A stretch of 64,000 bases of DNA from Gammaproteobacteria bacterium (GCA_030427485.1 JAUICG010000013.1:62001-126000), one strand, 5' to 3'. Positions 44,158 through 54,025 are shown, numbered from the stretch's first letter. Made by a program: numbers and translations. Notes: a model not told the origin generated them from the sequence alone.

Positions 44158-45024
44158 ATGTATTACCTGGATTCTGGCCACCAGAGAGAAACACGGTTTC
44201 GAAACGCCGTGCTTGCGGCAATTGCGGCGCACGCGCTGCTTATCCTCGCAGTGTCCTTCAGGAGCAACCTTACGACGCCGTACAGCAGTCCGCAAATAGA
44301 AGTCACCCTGGCCACCAGGCCCAGCGCAGCCGCGCCAGAGAACGCGAACAACATTGCCCAGGCGAACCAGGCCGGCAGCGGCAACGAAGCCGACAGGAAT
44401 CTGCTCAGTACCGACAATCCGCTACAGACCGACAGCCCGTCAGAGCAGCAGGCCCAAATACAAACCCCGCAGGCACAGGCCGCGATGCAGCACACTACAC
44501 TCGCCACCAAAGGCCGGGCGGAGCGCAGCGTGGCCACAGAGCCGAACGATGCTAACGCACAACAAGCCGAACTGGACGGAATCAGTCCGGAGGTCGATCG
44601 CATCAACCAGGAGATCGCCAGTTTGCAGGCGGAGCTGGATCTGAAGACGCGTTCCGACTCGGCGCTGCCCCGGGTAAGGCGGCTGACGGCGGCGTCAGCG
44701 AAGCAATCGGTCGATGCTGCCTACCTGCTGGATTGGCGCAGGCGGCTGGAAGCAGTGGGAAACCAGTACTACCCACAGGCGTCGATTCGCTATGGTCTTT
44801 ACGGAGACCTGCGCATGCTGGTGATAATTCGCAGCGACGGCAGCCTGGAAGACATACAAATCCTGTCCTCCTCGGGCTACAACGTACTCGACGAAGCCGC
44901 TATCAAAATTGTTCGCATGGCCGCGCCGTACTCGCCGTTCCCGCCTGAATTGAAAGCCACGACAGACAAGCTTGAAATCGTGCGCACGTGGCATTTTCAG
45001 GAAAACCAGCTAAGCTCACCTTAG
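44158..45024 (+). CDS. TonB-family energy transducer
   Basis: A 288-residue periplasm-spanning protein. It has one N-terminal membrane anchor (AVLAAIAAHALLILAVSF), a long Gln/Ala/Asp-rich linker with little proline and a short coiled coil (QQAELDGISPEVDRINQEIA), and a C-terminal TonB domain (YYPQASIRYGLYGDLRMLVI to YSPFPPELKATTDKLEIVRTW). The linker lacks the usual Pro-Glu/Pro-Lys repeats. This form between gshB and yqgE corresponds to P. aeruginosa TonB3, which has been linked to twitching motility. ATG at 44158 overrides TTG at 44155. Confidence 0.83.
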   Translation: MYYLDSGHQRETRFRNAVLAAIAAHALLILAVSFRSNLTTPYSSPQIEVTLATRPSAAAPENANNIAQANQAGSGNEADRNLLSTDNPLQTDSPSEQQAQIQTPQAQAAMQHTTLATKGRAERSVATEPNDANAQQAELDGISPEVDRINQEIASLQAELDLKTRSDSALPRVRRLTAASAKQSVDAAYLLDWRRRLEAVGNQYYPQASIRYGLYGDLRMLVIIRSDGSLEDIQILSSSGYNVLDEAAIKIVRMAAPYSPFPPELKATTDKLEIVRTWHFQENQLSSP

Positions 45025-45070
45025 GAGCCGGAAACCGCCCTGTAACGGATAATCAAGAGACCTGCGCGAA

Positions 45071-45661
45071 ATGACCGGAAAGTTTTCCGTCAGTACAACC
45101 AAGAGCGGCGACTGCCTGCGGGATCATTTCCTGTTGGCGATGCCCGGCCTGACCGAGGGAATTTTTTCGCAGAGCATCACCTATATTTGCGAGCACGGTG
45201 AAAGCGGCGCCATGGGCATCGTCATCAACCGGCCGCTGGACCTGACGGTCACGGAGATATTCGAGCACTTGCAGATCAGCGCAGGCCATGACTTTTCCTC
45301 CGAACCGGTAATGGCCGGTGGCCCGGTGCAGATGGATCACGGGTTCGTGTTGCATCGCAATTGCGACAAGAGCTGGGAAGCCAGTCTCAAGGTTACTGCG
45401 GAGATCACCCTGACGACATCACGCGATATATTGCGCGCCATCGCCATCGGCGAGGGACCGCGCGATCACCTGATCGCGCTCGGCTACGCGGGCTGGGGCG
45501 CCGGCCAGCTTGAACAGGAGTTGGCGGACAACAGCTGGCTGACCCTGCCGGGCAACGGCGATGTCATTTTTTCCACACCCTGTGACCAACGCCTGGGTGC
45601 AGCCGCGGCGCAGCTGGGTATCGATATGAACCTGATATCGGGCCAGGCCGGCCACGCCTGA
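45071..45661 (+). CDS. YqgE/AlgH family protein
   Basis: A 196-residue protein of the UPF0301 family. It has the hallmarks DHFLLAMPGLTEGIFSQSI, GAMGIVINRPLD, GGPVQMDHGFVLH and LGYAGWGAGQLEQEL. Biochemical function is not established; in Pseudomonas the homologue (AlgH) affects alginate regulation. It sits between tonB and ruvX, the standard order, and its stop is 29 bp before ruvX. Confidence 0.93.
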   Translation: MTGKFSVSTTKSGDCLRDHFLLAMPGLTEGIFSQSITYICEHGESGAMGIVINRPLDLTVTEIFEHLQISAGHDFSSEPVMAGGPVQMDHGFVLHRNCDKSWEASLKVTAEITLTTSRDILRAIAIGEGPRDHLIALGYAGWGAGQLEQELADNSWLTLPGNGDVIFSTPCDQRLGAAAAQLGIDMNLISGQAGHA

Positions 45662-45692
45662 TCACTCGCCAGGCGCAGCCAGTTCAGTCGCA

Positions 45693-46133
45693 ATGCCCCA
45701 GTCTCATCGCACCGTAATGGCGTTCGATTTCGGCCTGAGCCAGATCGGCGTGGCTACGGGCAACAGTCTGCTGGGCACCACGCAAGCACTGCCGATACTG
45801 AAAGCCAGGGACGGCGTCCCGGAATGGCGTCTGCTGGAAGGCCTGGTCGCTGAATGGCGCCCTGACCTGCTGGTGGTGGGAGACCCGTTGAACATGGACG
45901 GCAGCGACAGCAAGCTGAGCGGACTGGCCGCGAAGTTTGCGCGCCGACTGCACGGGCGGCTAGGCCTCCAGGTAGAGATGGTGGATGAAAGACTGAGCAG
46001 CTTTGCAGCAAAACATGAATCCCGCGAACGCGGCCACCGGGGCGACTACAAGCGCCGGCCCATAGACAGCCTCGCCGCGGAGCTGATACTGCGCACCTGG
46101 TTCGCCGAGCACGGCAGGCGCAGCAGTTCCTAG
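45693..46133 (+). CDS. ruvX: Holliday junction resolvase-like protein (YqgF)
   Basis: A 146-residue RNase H-fold nuclease, also implicated in 16S rRNA 5' maturation. It shows VMAFDFGLSQIGVATGNSL with the first catalytic Asp, LVVGDPLNMDGSDS, and VEMVDERLSSFAA with the next acidic residue. It closes the gshB-tonB-yqgE-ruvX cluster. In Pseudomonas pyrR-pyrB-pyrC follow; here a dioxygenase gene follows instead. Confidence 0.94.
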   Translation: MPQSHRTVMAFDFGLSQIGVATGNSLLGTTQALPILKARDGVPEWRLLEGLVAEWRPDLLVVGDPLNMDGSDSKLSGLAAKFARRLHGRLGLQVEMVDERLSSFAAKHESRERGHRGDYKRRPIDSLAAELILRTWFAEHGRRSSS

Positions 46134-46256
46134 TCTGCATCGCTCGCCAGCCGCCCGCGGCGCACGCCCTCACTACAGCAGCCGGTGTGCGGGGAAGGCT
46201 AGTTGGCGTCCGGGAATCTGGCTATACTGAAAACCGACAGGTTCTGGAGAGTTTGA

Positions 46257-47288
46257 ATGAATGCCGGCATTAGCGCGCTCGATTTCGCAGGCATACTACG
46301 TCAATCAGACGAACTGGCAACGGCAGGATCGTGGGATGAGGCCATCAAGCTGCTTTCTGATTCCAATCGGCGCGAGGAGCATCCGGACGTCGAAAAACGG
46401 CTCATGGAAGTGCGGCACCGGGCCTTTGCCGACATCGCCGCCAGGGCAACGGTACCCGACTGGCCAAAGTCCCTGCCTGATTACTTCCCGGGCGAGACAT
46501 CCATTCCGGAAATACCGGCTAGCGAACTGACCGCGGATATCATCACATCGGCGATCGCACACCACGGATCATTGATGGTGCGCGGATTGCTTGACCAGCA
46601 CGTGGCCCAAGGTATCCGCGACGCTATAGACCACACTTTCAACAGCGCCGCCATCGTGCGGAGGCTGCGCACGCAGGTACCGCCCTGGTACCTGCCTTTC
46701 AGTCTGCATCGCGAAGATCAAAAGTTTGGCGCGGAACGCTCCTACGCGAGGCGCGGAGGTGGCGTGCTGGCTATCGATGCGCCGCGCGCCCTGTTCCGCC
46801 ATATGGAGGCTTTGTCGGCCGTCGGTTTCGACCGCCTGCTGGAAGACTACTTCGGCGAGCGTGTCGCGCTGTCGGCGAAGAAAACCACGCTCAGGCGAAC
46901 CGAACCCGGCGCCCTGGGCGGCTGGCACCAGGACGGCTCCTTTCTAGGTACCGACATCCGGTCCCTGAACATATGGACGGCCCTGAGCCCATGTGGCGTG
47001 GATGCCCCCGGCCTTGAAATCATCCCCTGCCGCCTGAACAGCCTGGTGAAAATGGGCGGCCCGGATATTTTCGACTGGGCGGTCAGCAATGAAACGGCCG
47101 CCCGCTATGGCGCCAGTTATTCGATCGCGCGCCCGGTGTTTGAAACCGGGGACGCGTTGTTGTTTGACGAGATGACGCTGCACCGCACCGGGGTCAACGA
47201 CAGCATGACCAAAACGCGTTACGCGATAGAAATGTGGTGTTTCGCCGCATCGACTTACCCGCAGGAGCAAATTCCCATCTGCTGGTGA
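46257..47288 (+). CDS. Phytanoyl-CoA dioxygenase (PhyH) family protein
   Basis: A 343-residue Fe(II)/2-oxoglutarate oxygenase. The facial triad is recognisable: HxD in GGWHQDGSFLG and the distal His in EMTLHRTGVN, followed by the 2-oxoglutarate arginine in KTRYAIEMW. The N-terminal ~70 residues are helical and unfamiliar. Substrate is not known. It has its own promoter region (TATACT at 46223-46228) and a good ribosome-binding site (TGGAGAG). Its position between ruvX and pilU suggests insertion where pyrimidine genes lie in Pseudomonas. Confidence 0.83.
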   Translation: MNAGISALDFAGILRQSDELATAGSWDEAIKLLSDSNRREEHPDVEKRLMEVRHRAFADIAARATVPDWPKSLPDYFPGETSIPEIPASELTADIITSAIAHHGSLMVRGLLDQHVAQGIRDAIDHTFNSAAIVRRLRTQVPPWYLPFSLHREDQKFGAERSYARRGGGVLAIDAPRALFRHMEALSAVGFDRLLEDYFGERVALSAKKTTLRRTEPGALGGWHQDGSFLGTDIRSLNIWTALSPCGVDAPGLEIIPCRLNSLVKMGGPDIFDWAVSNETAARYGASYSIARPVFETGDALLFDEMTLHRTGVNDSMTKTRYAIEMWCFAASTYPQEQIPICW

Positions 47289-47290
47289 TC

Positions 47291-47340
47291 TTCAGGCCAA
47301 ACCGACGAATAGTCATCATCGGACACACGAAAGGCCTGAA
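47291..47340. terminator. Nested inverted repeat between convergent PhyH and pilU genes
   Basis: TTCAGGCC (47291-47298) and GGCCTGAA (47333-47340) form a perfect 8-bp outer stem, and CCGACGA pairs with TCATCGG inside it. The structure fills most of the 67-bp gap between the two stop codons and may end transcription from both sides, although neither strand has a long T-run. Confidence 0.45.
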
Positions 47341-47355
47341 AAACTCCGGGGGGCG

Positions 47356-48495
47356 CTATCGCCGGAGAAACCGTCCGTCCTGATCGGGCTGGCCGGTGGC
47401 CAGCGCCAGGCTGTCGCCAGTCCCCAACTCATTCCTGTCCAGCATTTTGATTTGCAGGCGCACATCGTTGGCGGAATCCGCGAAGCGGATCGCCTCTTCC
47501 TTGGAGATCAATCCCCCCTTGTAGGCTTTCACCAGTGACTGGTCGAGTGTCTGCATGCCAATCTCTGTCGACTTGGCCATCAGGTCCTTGATCAGGTGCA
47601 CCTCACCCTTGCGGATATATTCCGCGACCAGGGGAGAGTTGAGCAGGACTTCCACTACCGGTGTGCGACCTTTCCCGTCTTTACGCGGCAGTAGCTGCTG
47701 CGCGACCATCGACCGCAGATTCAACGACAGATCCATCCACACCTGGTTGTGCAATTCGGCAGGGAAAAAGCTCTGTATCCGGTCGAGCGCCTGGTTGGCA
47801 TTGTTGGCGTGCAGCGTGCACAGACAGAGATGGCCGGTCTCGGCGAAGGTCAACGCCTGCTGCATGGTCTCCGCAGTGCGCACCTCGCCGATCAATATCA
47901 CATCCGGGGCCTGCCGCAGAGTGTTCTTCAGAGCGACATCAAAGGACTCGGTATCCATGCCCACCTCGCGCTGCGTAACGATACAGCCGGCATGCTCATG
48001 GATAAACTCTATCGGATCCTCAATGCTTATGATGTGGCCGCGGCTATTGCGATTGCGATAGTCGACCATCGAGGCGAGGGAAGTCGACTTACCGGTACCC
48101 GTGGCGCCGACGAAAATGACCAGGCCGCGCTTGGTCATTGCAAGGTCCCTGATTATCGGGGGCAGTCCCAGTTCTTCAATAGTCGGTATCACGGTCTGGA
48201 TTCGACGCACGACCAGGCCGCATTGCCCCCTTTGTACGAACGCGCTGGCGCGGAAACGACCGAGTTCCCTGGTGCTGAGCGCATAATTGCATTCATGGTG
48301 TTTTCGAAAGTCGATCTGCTGATCCTCGCGCATCGTCGACAGCACCATTTCGCGCGCTTCTTCTTCCGTTACCGGCCGGTCGCTTATCGGATATATCTGG
48401 CCGTCCACCTTGATGCAAGGCGGAGCGTGCGCTGTGATAAACCCGTCGGAGGCGCCTTCCTTTACCATCCTCTGGAGCAAGATTTCAATGTTCAT
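47356..48495 (-). CDS. pilU: Type IV pilus retraction accessory ATPase
   Basis: Hexameric secretion-type ATPase that assists PilT in pilus retraction. The 379 residues include ITAHAPPCIKVDGQIYPI (N2 domain), the Walker A loop VGATGTGKSTSLASM, an Asp box ISIEDPIEFIHEH, Walker B VILIGEVRTAETM and the His box FAETGHLCLCTLHAN. It lies 29 bp after pilT on the same strand. pilT-pilU next to yggS and proC is the Pseudomonas arrangement. Confidence 0.94.
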   Translation of the reverse strand: MNIEILLQRMVKEGASDGFITAHAPPCIKVDGQIYPISDRPVTEEEAREMVLSTMREDQQIDFRKHHECNYALSTRELGRFRASAFVQRGQCGLVVRRIQTVIPTIEELGLPPIIRDLAMTKRGLVIFVGATGTGKSTSLASMVDYRNRNSRGHIISIEDPIEFIHEHAGCIVTQREVGMDTESFDVALKNTLRQAPDVILIGEVRTAETMQQALTFAETGHLCLCTLHANNANQALDRIQSFFPAELHNQVWMDLSLNLRSMVAQQLLPRKDGKGRTPVVEVLLNSPLVAEYIRKGEVHLIKDLMAKSTEIGMQTLDQSLVKAYKGGLISKEEAIRFADSANDVRLQIKMLDRNELGTGDSLALATGQPDQDGRFLRR

Positions 48496-48524
48496 ACTCG
48501 CGGCCCTTCCCCGACTACAAGCAA

Positions 48525-49559
48525 CTAGAAGTTTTCCGGCATTCTCGCCTTTTCGCGCGCGACTTCCTTGGTGATGATACGCTTTCCTACGAGGTCCTCA
48601 AGACACTGATCCATCGTTTGCATACCCAGCGCATGACCGGTCTGGATCGCTGAATACATCTGCGCCACTTTATCTTCACGGATCAGGTTTCGTATGGCCG
48701 AAGTACCACGCATGATCTCGTGCGCCGCGACTCGCCCGCCGGTGGCGCGCTTGAGCAGTGTCTGCGATATCACGGCCTGCAGGGACTCCGACAACATTGA
48801 GCGCACCATGGATTTTTCCGCCGCCGGGAACACATCGATAACGCGGTCTATCGTTTTGGCCGCGGAGGTGGTATGCAGCGTACCGAACACCAGGTGTCCG
48901 GTTTCCGCAGCTGTGAGCGCAAGCCGTATTGTCTCCAGGTCGCGCATCTCACCCACCAGAATGATATCGGGGTCTTCCCGCAGCGCGGAGCGCAGGGCCT
49001 CCGAGAAACCCAGCGTATCACGGTGTACCTCGCGCTGGTTCACCAGGCACTTTTTGCTCTCGTGCACGAACTCGATCGGGTCCTCGATGGTCAGGATATG
49101 CTCGTACTTGTTGTCGTTGATGAAATCCACCATTGCCGCCAGAGTGGTCGACTTCCCGGAACCGGTTGGACCAGTCACCAGCACCAGCCCACGGGGCATC
49201 ATCGAAATATCGCGAAAGACCTGTCCCATGCCGAGGTCTTCCATGGTGAGTACCTTCGACGGAATGGTACGAAAGACGCCGCCGGCACCGCGGTTCTGGT
49301 TAAAGGCGTTGACACGAAAGCGGGCGACACCCGGCACTTCGAAGGAAAAATCGGTTTCGAGGAACTCTTCATAATCCTTGCGCTGCTTATCGTTCATGAT
49401 GTCGTAGATAAGCTCATGAACCTGCTTGTGTTCCATTGGCGGCAGGTTGATACGGCGAATATCGCCGTCTACGCGAATCATCGGCGGCAGCCCGGCTGAT
49501 AGGTGCAGGTCTGACGCACCCTGCTTGGCACTGAACGCCAATAATTCCGTTATATCCAT
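48525..49559 (-). CDS. pilT: Type IV pilus retraction ATPase
   Basis: Motor that drives pilus retraction and twitching. The 344 residues have the PilT N-terminal QGASDLHLSAGLPPMIRVDG, Walker A GPTGSGKST at 130-138, Asp box LTIEDPIEFVHES, Walker B IILVGEMRDLETIRLAL, His box AAETGHLVFGTLHT, and the AIRNLIRED C-terminal motif specific to PilT. Divergent from yggS. With PilU it would act with pilus genes located elsewhere. Confidence 0.96.
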   Translation of the reverse strand: MDITELLAFSAKQGASDLHLSAGLPPMIRVDGDIRRINLPPMEHKQVHELIYDIMNDKQRKDYEEFLETDFSFEVPGVARFRVNAFNQNRGAGGVFRTIPSKVLTMEDLGMGQVFRDISMMPRGLVLVTGPTGSGKSTTLAAMVDFINDNKYEHILTIEDPIEFVHESKKCLVNQREVHRDTLGFSEALRSALREDPDIILVGEMRDLETIRLALTAAETGHLVFGTLHTTSAAKTIDRVIDVFPAAEKSMVRSMLSESLQAVISQTLLKRATGGRVAAHEIMRGTSAIRNLIREDKVAQMYSAIQTGHALGMQTMDQCLEDLVGKRIITKEVAREKARMPENF

Positions 49560-49659
49560 GCTTGATAATCCCCCGTCGGCTGTTGGTATCCGCGCGGACG
49601 CCTTTCAACCCTATTATTGTCCGTGTCGCCCAGGCGCCAAATCCGCTAACATCCGCGCC

Positions 49660-50352
49660 ATGAACGAACAACAGCTCACCAAGAATATAGCAAAGCTGCG
49701 CGAAAGGGTAAGGCGGGTCGCTGAAAAAAGCCAGAACGCCAATCATCCGGTGCAGATTGTCGCCGTGAGCAAGACCCGGTCCGCGCAGGACATCAGGGCC
49801 GCCCACGCCTGCGGCCTGACAAATTTTGGCGAGAGCTATCTGCAGGAAGCCCTCGAGAAAATACACGACCTTGAGGACCTGCCCCTCATCTGGCACTTCA
49901 TTGGTCCAATCCAGTCCAACAAGACGTCCGGTATTGCCACACATTTTGACTGGGTACACAGCGTTGATCGCGCCCGGGTCGCCGAGCGCCTCAACGCACA
50001 GCGACCACCCGGGCTGGAGCCATTGCAGGTCTGTCTCCAGGTCAATATATCGGGCGAAGGCAGCAAATCCGGCGTCACACTCGAGGATTTGCCGCAACTG
50101 GCCCGCCGGGTGCACGAGCTGCCGCATCTCAAGCTGCGGGGCCTGATGGCAATACCCGCGGCGGACGCCGAGCCCTGTCGACAGCGTGCGGCTTTCCGCC
50201 AGATGCGCCACGCGCTGGCGGAACTCCGGGCACTGGTGCCCGATGCCGACACGCTATCGATGGGCATGTCCGCCGACATGGACGCGGCAATCCTGGAGGG
50301 CACCACGATGCTCCGGGTCGGCACGGGGATATTCGGCCCGCGCAACAGGTGA
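49660..50352 (+). CDS. YggS-family pyridoxal 5'-phosphate homeostasis protein
   Basis: A 230-residue PLP-binding TIM-barrel protein without known catalysis. The PLP lysine is in VQIVAVSKTRSAQDI, followed by NFGESYLQEALEK, WHFIGPIQSNK and SMGMSADMDAAI, all typical. ATG at 49660 is selected; the open frame from 49426 would reach into pilT on the other strand. It starts the yggS-proC-yggT-metX run; 54 bp separate it from proC. Confidence 0.95.
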   Translation: MNEQQLTKNIAKLRERVRRVAEKSQNANHPVQIVAVSKTRSAQDIRAAHACGLTNFGESYLQEALEKIHDLEDLPLIWHFIGPIQSNKTSGIATHFDWVHSVDRARVAERLNAQRPPGLEPLQVCLQVNISGEGSKSGVTLEDLPQLARRVHELPHLKLRGLMAIPAADAEPCRQRAAFRQMRHALAELRALVPDADTLSMGMSADMDAAILEGTTMLRVGTGIFGPRNR

Positions 50353-50406
50353 TTTTGACGGATTGCGGCGTGTATACTGCACGACTATTTTATCTTCGGT
50401 AACCCT

Positions 50407-51243
50407 ATGGCAGACGGACACACGTATCTACCACACATCGCTTTTGTCGGCGCCGGCAATATGGCCAGCAGTATCATCGGCGGCCTGCTTGACAGCGGCC
50501 ATCCCGCTGATCGCATCAGCGCGGCAGACCCTTTTCCGGACAGTCTGGAACGGCTGCGCGCGGTCGCTCCGGTAGCGGTGTACGGCGACAACGCCGCGGC
50601 GGTTGAGGGCGCAGACATCGTTATCCTGGCGGTGAAACCGCAGGTTATGGCCGAAGCGGCGGGCAGCATCGCCACAGCGGTGCAGACCAGCCGCTCGCTG
50701 GTAATCTCCATCGCGGCGGGGGTGACTATCGCCAGCATGCAGTCCAGGCTAGGCCCCGATGCCGCCATTGTGCGCTGTATGCCCAACACCCCGGCGCTGG
50801 TGGGCAGCGGTGCCAGCGGGCTCTTCGCCAACGACAACACATCCGCACAGCAGCGCGCGTTTGCGGAGCTGGCCCTCTCCGCCGTGGGTATTACCTGCTG
50901 GGTGGACTCCGAAGCGGAGCTGGACGCCATTACCGCCCTGTCCGGCAGCGGACCGGCCTATTTCTTCCTGTTGACTGAGGCGATGATTGACGCGGGCGTC
51001 GCGCTGGGGTTGAGCCGCGAGACAGCCACCCTGCTCGCGACACAAACCGGGCTGGGCGCAGCGCGCATGGCACTGGAAAGCGATGTGGACCTGGTGGAGT
51101 TGCGACGCCGGGTGACCAGTCCTGGCGGCACCACGGAACGCGCGATTCAAAGCTTTGAGAATGATGACCTTCGAGGCGCAGTGGCCAGGGCGATGCGCGC
51201 TGCCGCCGACCGGGCCACCGAAATGTCAATGGAAATGGGTTAG
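50407..51243 (+). CDS. proC: Pyrroline-5-carboxylate reductase
   Basis: Last step of proline synthesis (NAD(P)H-dependent). The 278 residues begin [19 protein letters not shown], the dinucleotide site, and contain [26 protein letters not shown] and the active-site [20 protein letters not shown] plus [12 protein letters not shown]. Its TAG stop overlaps a potential GTG of yggT. Confidence 0.96.
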   Translation: MADGHTYLPHIAFVGAGNMASSIIGGLLDSGHPADRISAADPFPDSLERLRAVAPVAVYGDNAAAVEGADIVILAVKPQVMAEAAGSIATAVQTSRSLVISIAAGVTIASMQSRLGPDAAIVRCMPNTPALVGSGASGLFANDNTSAQQRAFAELALSAVGITCWVDSEAELDAITALSGSGPAYFFLLTEAMIDAGVALGLSRETATLLATQTGLGAARMALESDVDLVELRRRVTSPGGTTERAIQSFENDDLRGAVARAMRAAADRATEMSMEMG

Positions 51244-51248
51244 TGCCA

Positions 51249-51836
51249 ATGAGCGCCTTGTATGCAATCCTGATTTACCTGATCCAGACCCTGCTCAGCC
51301 TCTACCTGGTGGCCATGTTACTGCGCTTCCTGCTGCAACTGGTGCGCGCGGATTTTTACAATCCGATTTCCCAGTTCGTGGTGAAGATCACCAATCCGTT
51401 GGTGGTTCCGCTGCGCCGCGTTGTTCCCGGCTATGCGGGTGTGGATACCGCATCGCTGCTACTGGCCGTCTTGCTGCAGGTCGCCGGCATAGCGGTGGTT
51501 GCCTTTATCCGCTTCGGAACTATTCCGCCGCCGGTGCCGCTTCTGCTCGGCGGGCTTCTGGGTGTCGTCGCCCTGCTGGTTCAGATGTATTTTTTTGCGT
51601 TGCTGGCCATGATCATTCTGAGTTGGGTCGCGCAGGGCAGCCGCCATCCCGCAATCCACCTGCTGTACCAGATTACCGAGCCGTTGATGGCGCCAATGCG
51701 CAAATTGCTGCCACCGATGGGCGGACTGGATTTCTCCCCGATTCTCGCCTTTATCCTGATCAATGTTGTGCAGATAGCCCTGCAGCATATGGCCGCGGCG
51801 GTGGGCGTGCTCGGTTTCGCACCCTGGCTGGGTTAG
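51249..51836 (+). CDS. YggT family membrane protein
   Basis: A 195-residue inner-membrane protein made of two related hydrophobic halves, each with the YggT pattern ([21 protein letters not shown] and [20 protein letters not shown]). Family members are implicated in osmotic tolerance or septum-linked processes in some bacteria, but no precise role is settled. ATG at 51249 is used; GTG at 51243 overlaps the proC stop. metX follows 17 bp later. Confidence 0.9.
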   Translation: MSALYAILIYLIQTLLSLYLVAMLLRFLLQLVRADFYNPISQFVVKITNPLVVPLRRVVPGYAGVDTASLLLAVLLQVAGIAVVAFIRFGTIPPPVPLLLGGLLGVVALLVQMYFFALLAMIILSWVAQGSRHPAIHLLYQITEPLMAPMRKLLPPMGGLDFSPILAFILINVVQIALQHMAAAVGVLGFAPWLG

Positions 51837-51853
51837 CGGACGGATCCGGAATC

Positions 51854-52993
51854 ATGAACCCCCAGCACTCCGTCGGTATCGTCACGCCGCAAGTCGCGCA
51901 CTTCGACGCGCCGCTGCAACTGGCCTGCGGCCGCGAACTGCAGAATTACGACCTGGTGTATGAAACCTACGGAACGCTGAATGAGCAGCGCAGCAATGCC
52001 GTGCTCATCTGCCACGCGCTCAGCGGCAACCATCACGCAGCGGGCTACCACAGCGCTGAAGACAAGAAGCCGGGATGGTGGGATGAGTGTATCGGCCCGG
52101 GGAAACCGATTGATACCACGCATTTTTTCGTCGTATGTCTGAACAATCTGGGCGGTTGTCACGGCTCTACCGGTCCGAGCTCCATCAATCCCGCGACCGG
52201 AAAGCCCTGGGGATCCGATTTCCCTCCCCTGCGAACACGGGACTGGGTACACAGCCAGGCGCGTCTGGCGGATTACCTCGAAATCGATTGCTGGGCCGCG
52301 GTGATTGGCGGCAGCCTGGGTGGAATGCAGGCCATGCGCTGGTCGCTGGAGTTCCCGCAGCGCATCAGGCACTGCATTGTCATTGCCGCAGCTCTCAAAC
52401 TCAGCGCGCAGAATATCGCGTTCAACGAGGTGGCGCGCCAGGCTATCGAATCGGACCCGGGGTTTTTCGACGGAAGCTACCAGCAGCACAACACCATACC
52501 GACCCGGGGTCTGGCGCTCGCGCGAATGATCGGTCATATCACCTATCTGTCAGACGATGCCATGGCGAATAAGTTCGGGCGCGACCTGCGTTCCGGCAGC
52601 CTGCTGAGAGGCGAGGTTTCCAACGCGGAATTCCAGGTTCAAAGTTACCTGCGCCATCAGGGCAGCCAGTTTTCGGGCAGCTTCGATGCCAATACCTACA
52701 TACTGATGACCCGTGCACTGGACTACTTCGACCTCGCACTGGAATACGACAACGACCCGGTGGCCGCTTTCCAGCATGCGCAGTGCAGTTTCCTGGTGAT
52801 TTCCTTCTCCACGGACTGGCGGTTCTCGCCGGAGCGCTCCCGCGAGATTGTCAACGCCCTGATCGCGGCGGACCGGCCCGTAAGCTATGCCGAAATCGAG
52901 GCGAAAGAAGGGCACGATGCGTTCCTCATGCCGATTCCCCGCTACCTCGATGTGTTTAGCGCGTATATGCTGCGCGTGAGGGATGAAAACTGA
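51854..52993 (+). CDS. metX: Homoserine O-acyltransferase (MetX)
   Basis: Alpha/beta-hydrolase-fold acyltransferase that activates homoserine for methionine synthesis. The 379 residues show [34 protein letters not shown] and the nucleophile elbow [14 protein letters not shown] (S154), ending with the Asp/His pair ([25 protein letters not shown]). In Pseudomonas the MetX of this metX-metW pair uses succinyl-CoA; acyl specificity is not readable here. ATG at 51854 is taken, since the open frame from 51155 covers yggT and proC in another frame. The stop overlaps the metW start. Confidence 0.94.
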   Translation: MNPQHSVGIVTPQVAHFDAPLQLACGRELQNYDLVYETYGTLNEQRSNAVLICHALSGNHHAAGYHSAEDKKPGWWDECIGPGKPIDTTHFFVVCLNNLGGCHGSTGPSSINPATGKPWGSDFPPLRTRDWVHSQARLADYLEIDCWAAVIGGSLGGMQAMRWSLEFPQRIRHCIVIAAALKLSAQNIAFNEVARQAIESDPGFFDGSYQQHNTIPTRGLALARMIGHITYLSDDAMANKFGRDLRSGSLLRGEVSNAEFQVQSYLRHQGSQFSGSFDANTYILMTRALDYFDLALEYDNDPVAAFQHAQCSFLVISFSTDWRFSPERSREIVNALIAADRPVSYAEIEAKEGHDAFLMPIPRYLDVFSAYMLRVRDEN

Positions 52994-53583
52994 TGCGCCT
53001 GGACCTTTCGCATATTCAGCGCTGGATCGCACCTGAATCGCGGGTACTGGACCTCGGTTGTGGCGATGGCGTCTTCCTGGAGTTCCTGCGCGACCAGCGG
53101 CAGGTCAGGGGCACAGGCCTGGAAATCGACCAGCGGTATATTACCGCCGCCATATCGCGCGGCATCAATGTCATCGAGCAGGACATGGACGCGGGTCTCG
53201 CCAATTTCCCCGACCAGAGCTTCGATACAGTGGTGCTCGCACTGGCACTGCAGGCGGTGAAATACCCCGAAAGGGTACTGGATGAGATGCTGCGTATCGG
53301 TCGCGAGGGCATTGTCACCTTCCCCAATTTCGGACACTGGCGCTGCCGCCTGATGCTGGGCCTGCAAGGCCGCATGCCGGTATCGAGTTTCATGCCGTAT
53401 ACCTGGTACAACACGCCGAACATCCACTTCTGCACGGTGAAGGACTTTGAAGACCTGTGCCGGGCCAAGGGCATTCGTATCGTTTCAAGGGACGTCGTGG
53501 GCGAAACCCGGGACCAGCCGATGCTTTCCAACAAGTGGCCAAACCTCTTCGCCTCCACGGCAATCTACCGGATCAGTCGATAA
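52993..53583 (+). CDS. metW: Methionine biosynthesis protein MetW
   Basis: A 196-residue class I methyltransferase-fold protein paired with MetX; it is required for full MetX function in Pseudomonas and related genera. It has RVLDLGCGDGVFLEFL, GINVIEQDMDAGL, FPNFGHWRCRL, and WYNTPNIHFCTVKDFEDLC. The ATG shares its first base with the metX stop (TGATG), a translational coupling. A catalytic methyltransfer by MetW has not been shown. Confidence 0.95.
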   Translation: MRLDLSHIQRWIAPESRVLDLGCGDGVFLEFLRDQRQVRGTGLEIDQRYITAAISRGINVIEQDMDAGLANFPDQSFDTVVLALALQAVKYPERVLDEMLRIGREGIVTFPNFGHWRCRLMLGLQGRMPVSSFMPYTWYNTPNIHFCTVKDFEDLCRAKGIRIVSRDVVGETRDQPMLSNKWPNLFASTAIYRISR

Positions 53584-53584
53584 T

Positions 53585-54025
53585 ATGCGTCTACCTCTAC
53601 CTATGCGATTCCTGATTATCTGCCTGGCACTGGTTGCCAGCCCCGCACCGGCACAACAGTCGGAGACCTTCGGTCCGTTTGAACTGCACTACAGCGTGGT
53701 CAACACCACATTCCTGGAGCCGGATATCGCCGCGACCTACGGTATCACCCGCGGAGAAAAACGGGCGATTCTCAACCTGGCCGCTCGAGAGAACGTGGCT
53801 GGCGGCAGTGAATCGCGCACCATGGCGCTCAAGGGGCGCACCTGGGACCTGATGCAGGAACAGGCGCTCGAGTTCAGGGAAATTCGCGAGGGCGATGCCG
53901 TCTACTACATAGCCGAGTTCGCCTTCATCAACGAGGAGTGGCGCTTTTTTGAATTCGACTTTCGGCCCTCCGGCGCGCAGCAGAGCTACACGTTCAAATT
54001 CAAGCACCAGCTCTTTGTCGAGTGA
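53585..54025 (+). CDS. DUF4426 periplasmic protein
   Basis: A 146-residue exported protein: signal peptide ([20 protein letters not shown], cleaved near APAQQ) and a beta-rich domain ([42 protein letters not shown]). It is invariably between metW and rdgB in Pseudomonas-type genomes. Function unknown. The stop overlaps the rdgB start by one base (TGATG). Confidence 0.88.
   Translation: MRLPLPMRFLIICLALVASPAPAQQSETFGPFELHYSVVNTTFLEPDIAATYGITRGEKRAILNLAARENVAGGSESRTMALKGRTWDLMQEQALEFREIREGDAVYYIAEFAFINEEWRFFEFDFRPSGAQQSYTFKFKHQLFVE

Noticed and set aside
50355..50378. Promoter for proC (TTGACG and TATACT)
   Set aside because: The boxes are only 12 bases apart, too close for a sigma-70 promoter; proC may be read from yggS.
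51155..52993. 612-residue frame covering the end of proC, yggT and metX
   Set aside because: Only the last 379 residues resemble any protein (MetX). The first part is another frame of proC/yggT, so it is not a fusion.
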